Part shown: positions 32,633 to 34,794 of the stretch, piece by piece | How the letters are laid out: each line of letters starts with the position of its first letter | Position numbering within the stretch: the first letter of the stretch is position 1 | Source: Myxosarcina sp. GA_180221_E-2-1-MAG-40_15 | Lineage (GTDB): Bacteria; Cyanobacteriota; Cyanobacteriia; Cyanobacteriales; Xenococcaceae | Assembly: GCA_020692205.1 (NCBI GenBank) | Contig: JAIMKV010000053.1 | Span: 1-34,794 of the forward strand | DNA: 34,794 nt | Reading direction: 5' to 3' | The notes under the pieces: generated by a model | What the model was told of the DNA's origin: nothing | Database searches by the model: none | The model's input: only the letters and a program-made list of their open reading frames with translations | Program-made: the position numbers and the translations under genes

Positions 32633-34294
32633 CTAGAATTTATAAGTAAAATCTTTTGAATCAATCAAACTTGAATCAATATCAGTGAGAATAGCTAAGA
32701 TTTCGCCACTATCGGTAATGCTAATTACAGTGTTATTATCGGCTTGTCCAATAGTTAATTGTTCAAAAGTTAAACCATTGCTCAGGCCAAGAGAATCTTT
32801 CTTATTCTCAAAATCTTCGATAGTATCGGTCATTCCTTCTGACATCAGTACAAAAACATCTTTGTCCTTACCGCCATTAAGAACATCGTTACCTTCACCA
32901 CCGTATAAAGTGTCTTCGCCGTGACCTCCAATCAATGTGTCATCACCTAGTCCGCCAGATAAATAATCTTTGTCTTTGCCACCGTCGAGATAATCGTTAC
33001 CTTCATCACCATGCAGAGTATCATTGTTGTTCCCGCCATATAAAGTATCGTTTCTAGCACCACCTTCTAAGAAATCTCTACCTTTGTCTCCATCGAGATA
33101 ATCGTGATTATTACCACCGATAAGATGATCGTCTTTTTTAGTGCCTTGAAGATTAACTGCATCATCAATACCATTGATGTTAACAGTGACCGTAGTGGTA
33201 GCTATACCTTTTTTACCATCCTCAATCGTGTAATTAAAGCTATCAGTGTTTGTTTCTCCACCATTGAGGTAGGCAAATGCAGCACCAGGATTGTAGCTTA
33301 AAGTTCCATCACTATTAAGAGTCAATAATGCACCAGAGTCTAAAGTAAGTTCAGTTCCTACTTCGGCAGTAATCCCGTTGATTTCTGAGATAGTTAAAAC
33401 ATCTCCATCAAGATCGCTGTCATTGATTAAAACATCTAAAGTCAGAGAAATATCTTCATCTGTAACAAAGGTATCTTTGACAGCAAGAGGAGGATTATTA
33501 ACTATTGTAGGTGTTTCAATTGCCTTAATTAGTGCATCAACTACCTCTGAAGCATTAGCTGCTGCAAAGGCTTTACCGCCCGTAGCCGTTGCCAAACTTT
33601 CAAAATCAGCGCGTGTTGTAGGATCGTTGCCAATTAAAATTGTAAAGATTTCTACTGCAACTGTTATTGTAGACCCGTCGGCATCTAAGGTTTCGATGGC
33701 GAAAGTAGTCATAGCTAAACCTTCGTTGACTCTACTGGTTTTAATATCTCCCACAATTGATAGTGGAGCGAAACTAAAAGCAGATGCACTAGCAAAAGTC
33801 GAAGGACTAGTGGGAGTTGAAACACCGACATTTGCAGCTAGACTTAATACCTGCGAGCGAAGTGCTGTGTCTTTGGGAGGTGCATCGCCAAACAAAATAA
33901 TTCTTCTGGCACTAGCTTCAGAACGCCATTCACCAGCACCACCGTTTAAAGCACGAATTAACCCCGCATTTACGGCTTCAGGAAAGTCACCACCGCCACC
34001 AGTGGAAACACTGTTGATTGCATTGCGGGCTGCACTTTTACGATCTTCTATATTTGGTTGGTTGGTGAAGGAAAGATAAGTATTGGTGCTAGGATCGTTA
34101 TAACCTACCACTGCAATACGAGAATTTAGAGCATTATTGAATATTGCGTTAATAATATCGTTGGCACGAGCTTTGACCGCAGCAATATCATCGCCCATAC
34201 TTCCAGTAGTATCGATAACAAAAGCAATGTCTTGTCCCGATCTCAAGTCTACTGTCCTATCAGCAAATACAGCTTTTTCAATACCATTTAACAA
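32633..34294 (-). CDS. VWA, cadherin-like and RTX calcium-binding secreted protein
   Basis: The 553-residue open frame starts at TTG 34294. Residues about 8-265 are a von Willebrand A domain with MIDAS DTTGSM (Asp28, Thr30, Ser32), GVST and FGDAPP. About 270-370 is a cadherin-like tandem repeat (VLINDSDLDGDVLTISEING, LTLNSDGTLSYNPGAAF, DSFNYTIEDG). About 380-465 carries nine- or ten-residue RTX repeats (YLDGDKGRDFLEGG, NDTLHGDEGND, GDDTLIGGHGEDTL). The C-terminal fold after that is typical of type I secretion. It would bind calcium outside the cell. The start lacks the expected N-terminus, which is present in another frame upstream (34302-34403). Confidence 0.85.
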   Translation of the reverse strand: MLNGIEKAVFADRTVDLRSGQDIAFVIDTTGSMGDDIAAVKARANDIINAIFNNALNSRIAVVGYNDPSTNTYLSFTNQPNIEDRKSAARNAINSVSTGGGGDFPEAVNAGLIRALNGGAGEWRSEASARRIILFGDAPPKDTALRSQVLSLAANVGVSTPTSPSTFASASAFSFAPLSIVGDIKTSRVNEGLAMTTFAIETLDADGSTITVAVEIFTILIGNDPTTRADFESLATATGGKAFAAANASEVVDALIKAIETPTIVNNPPLAVKDTFVTDEDISLTLDVLINDSDLDGDVLTISEINGITAEVGTELTLDSGALLTLNSDGTLSYNPGAAFAYLNGGETNTDSFNYTIEDGKKGIATTTVTVNINGIDDAVNLQGTKKDDHLIGGNNHDYLDGDKGRDFLEGGARNDTLYGGNNNDTLHGDEGNDYLDGGKDKDYLSGGLGDDTLIGGHGEDTLYGGEGNDVLNGGKDKDVFVLMSEGMTDTIEDFENKKDSLGLSNGLTFEQLTIGQADNNTVISITDSGEILAILTDIDSSLIDSKDFTYKF

Positions 34295-34301
34295 ATCTAT
34301 A

Positions 34302-34403
34302 TCATATTGAACTAGGTCTTATTAAACTCTCATCCGAAAGGTCGGAGGGAGTTGTGTTTTGACCATATAGATATAGGTTAGTTATTTCTTGTGCTAAAGA
34401 CAT
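34302..34403 (-). other. Displaced N-terminal coding segment of the VWA-RTX gene
   Basis: From ATG 34403 a 33-codon frame reads MSLAQEITNLYLYGQNTTPS and then DLSDESLIRPSSI before TGA at 34304-34302. The VWA frame, read back from TTG 34294, gives QYDIDLLNGIEK. Removing one T near 34305 would join them as ...LIRPS-QYDIDLLNGIEKAVFADRT, a smooth start for this family. The gene therefore seems frameshifted by one base, either truly or by sequencing error; otherwise translation restarts at TTG. Confidence 0.6.
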
Positions 34404-34465
34404 AGTTTAAGTTATTTCGTATTTTTTCTAAGAATAAATGTTATAAATAAATTTGTAATATGAGA

Positions 34466-34794
34466 CTACCAAAGCGATTCACCGCAGTTTTGCAATCTAT
34501 CTAAAATTTGAACTTCTTCAGCGAAGATATTACCGTCTGGATCGATAAATTCCTCATTGAACTTAAAACGAATTACCGTGCCAGAATCGTGACCTGTGAT
34601 TCTATTTATAAAGAAAGGCGCATCCATATCATATGGACCACCTGGATCGATCTCACAGCAGTTTGGATGTCTCTCTAAAAACTCGTCAAAATTGGCATAT
34701 CTGTTTTTTCGCTCCAAAACTTTATATTCTCCATCGATGAGGATACTTTCACCAAAAGATTTATTCCAAATATGTAAGAATTCAGGTACTAAAT
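34466..34794 (-). CDS. Partial hypothetical protein, continues past the right edge
   Basis: The leftward frame is open to the end of the window; its visible part is about 108 codons, from LVPEFLHIWNKSFGESILID on to the end ILDRLQNCGESLW. The internal TTG at 34717 need not be the start. The sequence is acidic and soluble, with FLERHPNCCEIDPGGPYDMD and a beta-rich GTVIRFKFNEEF. There is no recognised motif. It is upstream of, and parallel to, the VWA-RTX gene. Confidence 0.6.
   Translation of the reverse strand, partial: LVPEFLHIWNKSFGESILIDGEYKVLERKNRYANFDEFLERHPNCCEIDPGGPYDMDAPFFINRITGHDSGTVIRFKFNEEFIDPDGNIFAEEVQILDRLQNCGESLW

Noticed and set aside
33378-34079. 233-residue rightward open frame inside the VWA-RTX gene
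   Set aside because: It is the antisense shadow of repetitive Ser/Ala/Thr coding sequence; the leftward frame has clear domains.

Overview
The window is chromosomal DNA of a moderately AT-rich cyanobacterium. The octamer GCGATCGC (HIP1) recurs throughout. The window also carries psbI (photosystem II), a canonical Yfr1 small RNA next to an m-type thioredoxin gene, glycolate dehydrogenase subunits, a CbbY-type phosphatase and several conserved cyanobacterial hypothetical proteins. No gene names a genus; a unicellular or pleurocapsalean-type cyanobacterium would fit, but that is a guess.

Layout. (1) Positions 1 to about 5200 are accessory. A short tyrosine recombinase is preceded by several inverted copies of an AACTTCCGAATCT-like motif. 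A leftward operon encodes an XRE repressor, a replication-initiator-like winged-helix protein and two small proteins. A rightward series of four small genes follows, two of them for four-cysteine zinc-binding proteins. The region ends in an IS110-family transposase with an internal deletion, preceded by about 295 bp of repeated, foldable non-coding DNA. Two 16-bp imperfect palindromes in front of the XRE gene look like its operators. This resembles a small integrated plasmid or integrative element. (2) 5256-9023 is a rightward cluster: a small membrane protein, then a Gld-type ABC exporter (ATPase, permease, GldG-like auxiliary protein). (3) 9166-18177 holds housekeeping and hypothetical genes: a diacylglycerol/sphingosine-kinase-like enzyme, a methyltransferase-like protein, cbbY, a lipid-A-disaccharide-synthase-related glycosyltransferase, a LOG-family protein, trxA, Yfr1 and a DUF2079 membrane protein. 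(4) 18178-23786 has a 941-residue sensor with GGDEF and EAL domains, an MFS transporter and a small membrane protein, with repeat-rich intergenic DNA including two MITE-like elements. (5) 23787-32482 is metabolic: glcE, glcF, ttcA, a second GGDEF-EAL protein, a HAD phosphatase, psbI and gcvT. glcE/glcF (glycolate oxidation), cbbY (removal of inhibitory Rubisco by-products) and gcvT (glycine cleavage) all serve photorespiratory carbon metabolism, though they are not one operon. (6) 32633-34403 encodes a secreted-type VWA, cadherin-like and RTX calcium-binding protein whose first 30 or so codons are in another frame. The window ends inside a further leftward gene.

Most worth following up: the repeated non-coding DNA in front of the broken IS110 transposase (bridge-RNA candidate), the recombinase, XRE and Rep-like module with its inverted repeats, the textbook Yfr1 locus, the MITE-like pair at 21158-21576, and the 5' frameshift of the VWA-RTX gene. 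I found no CRISPR array, tRNA or rRNA.
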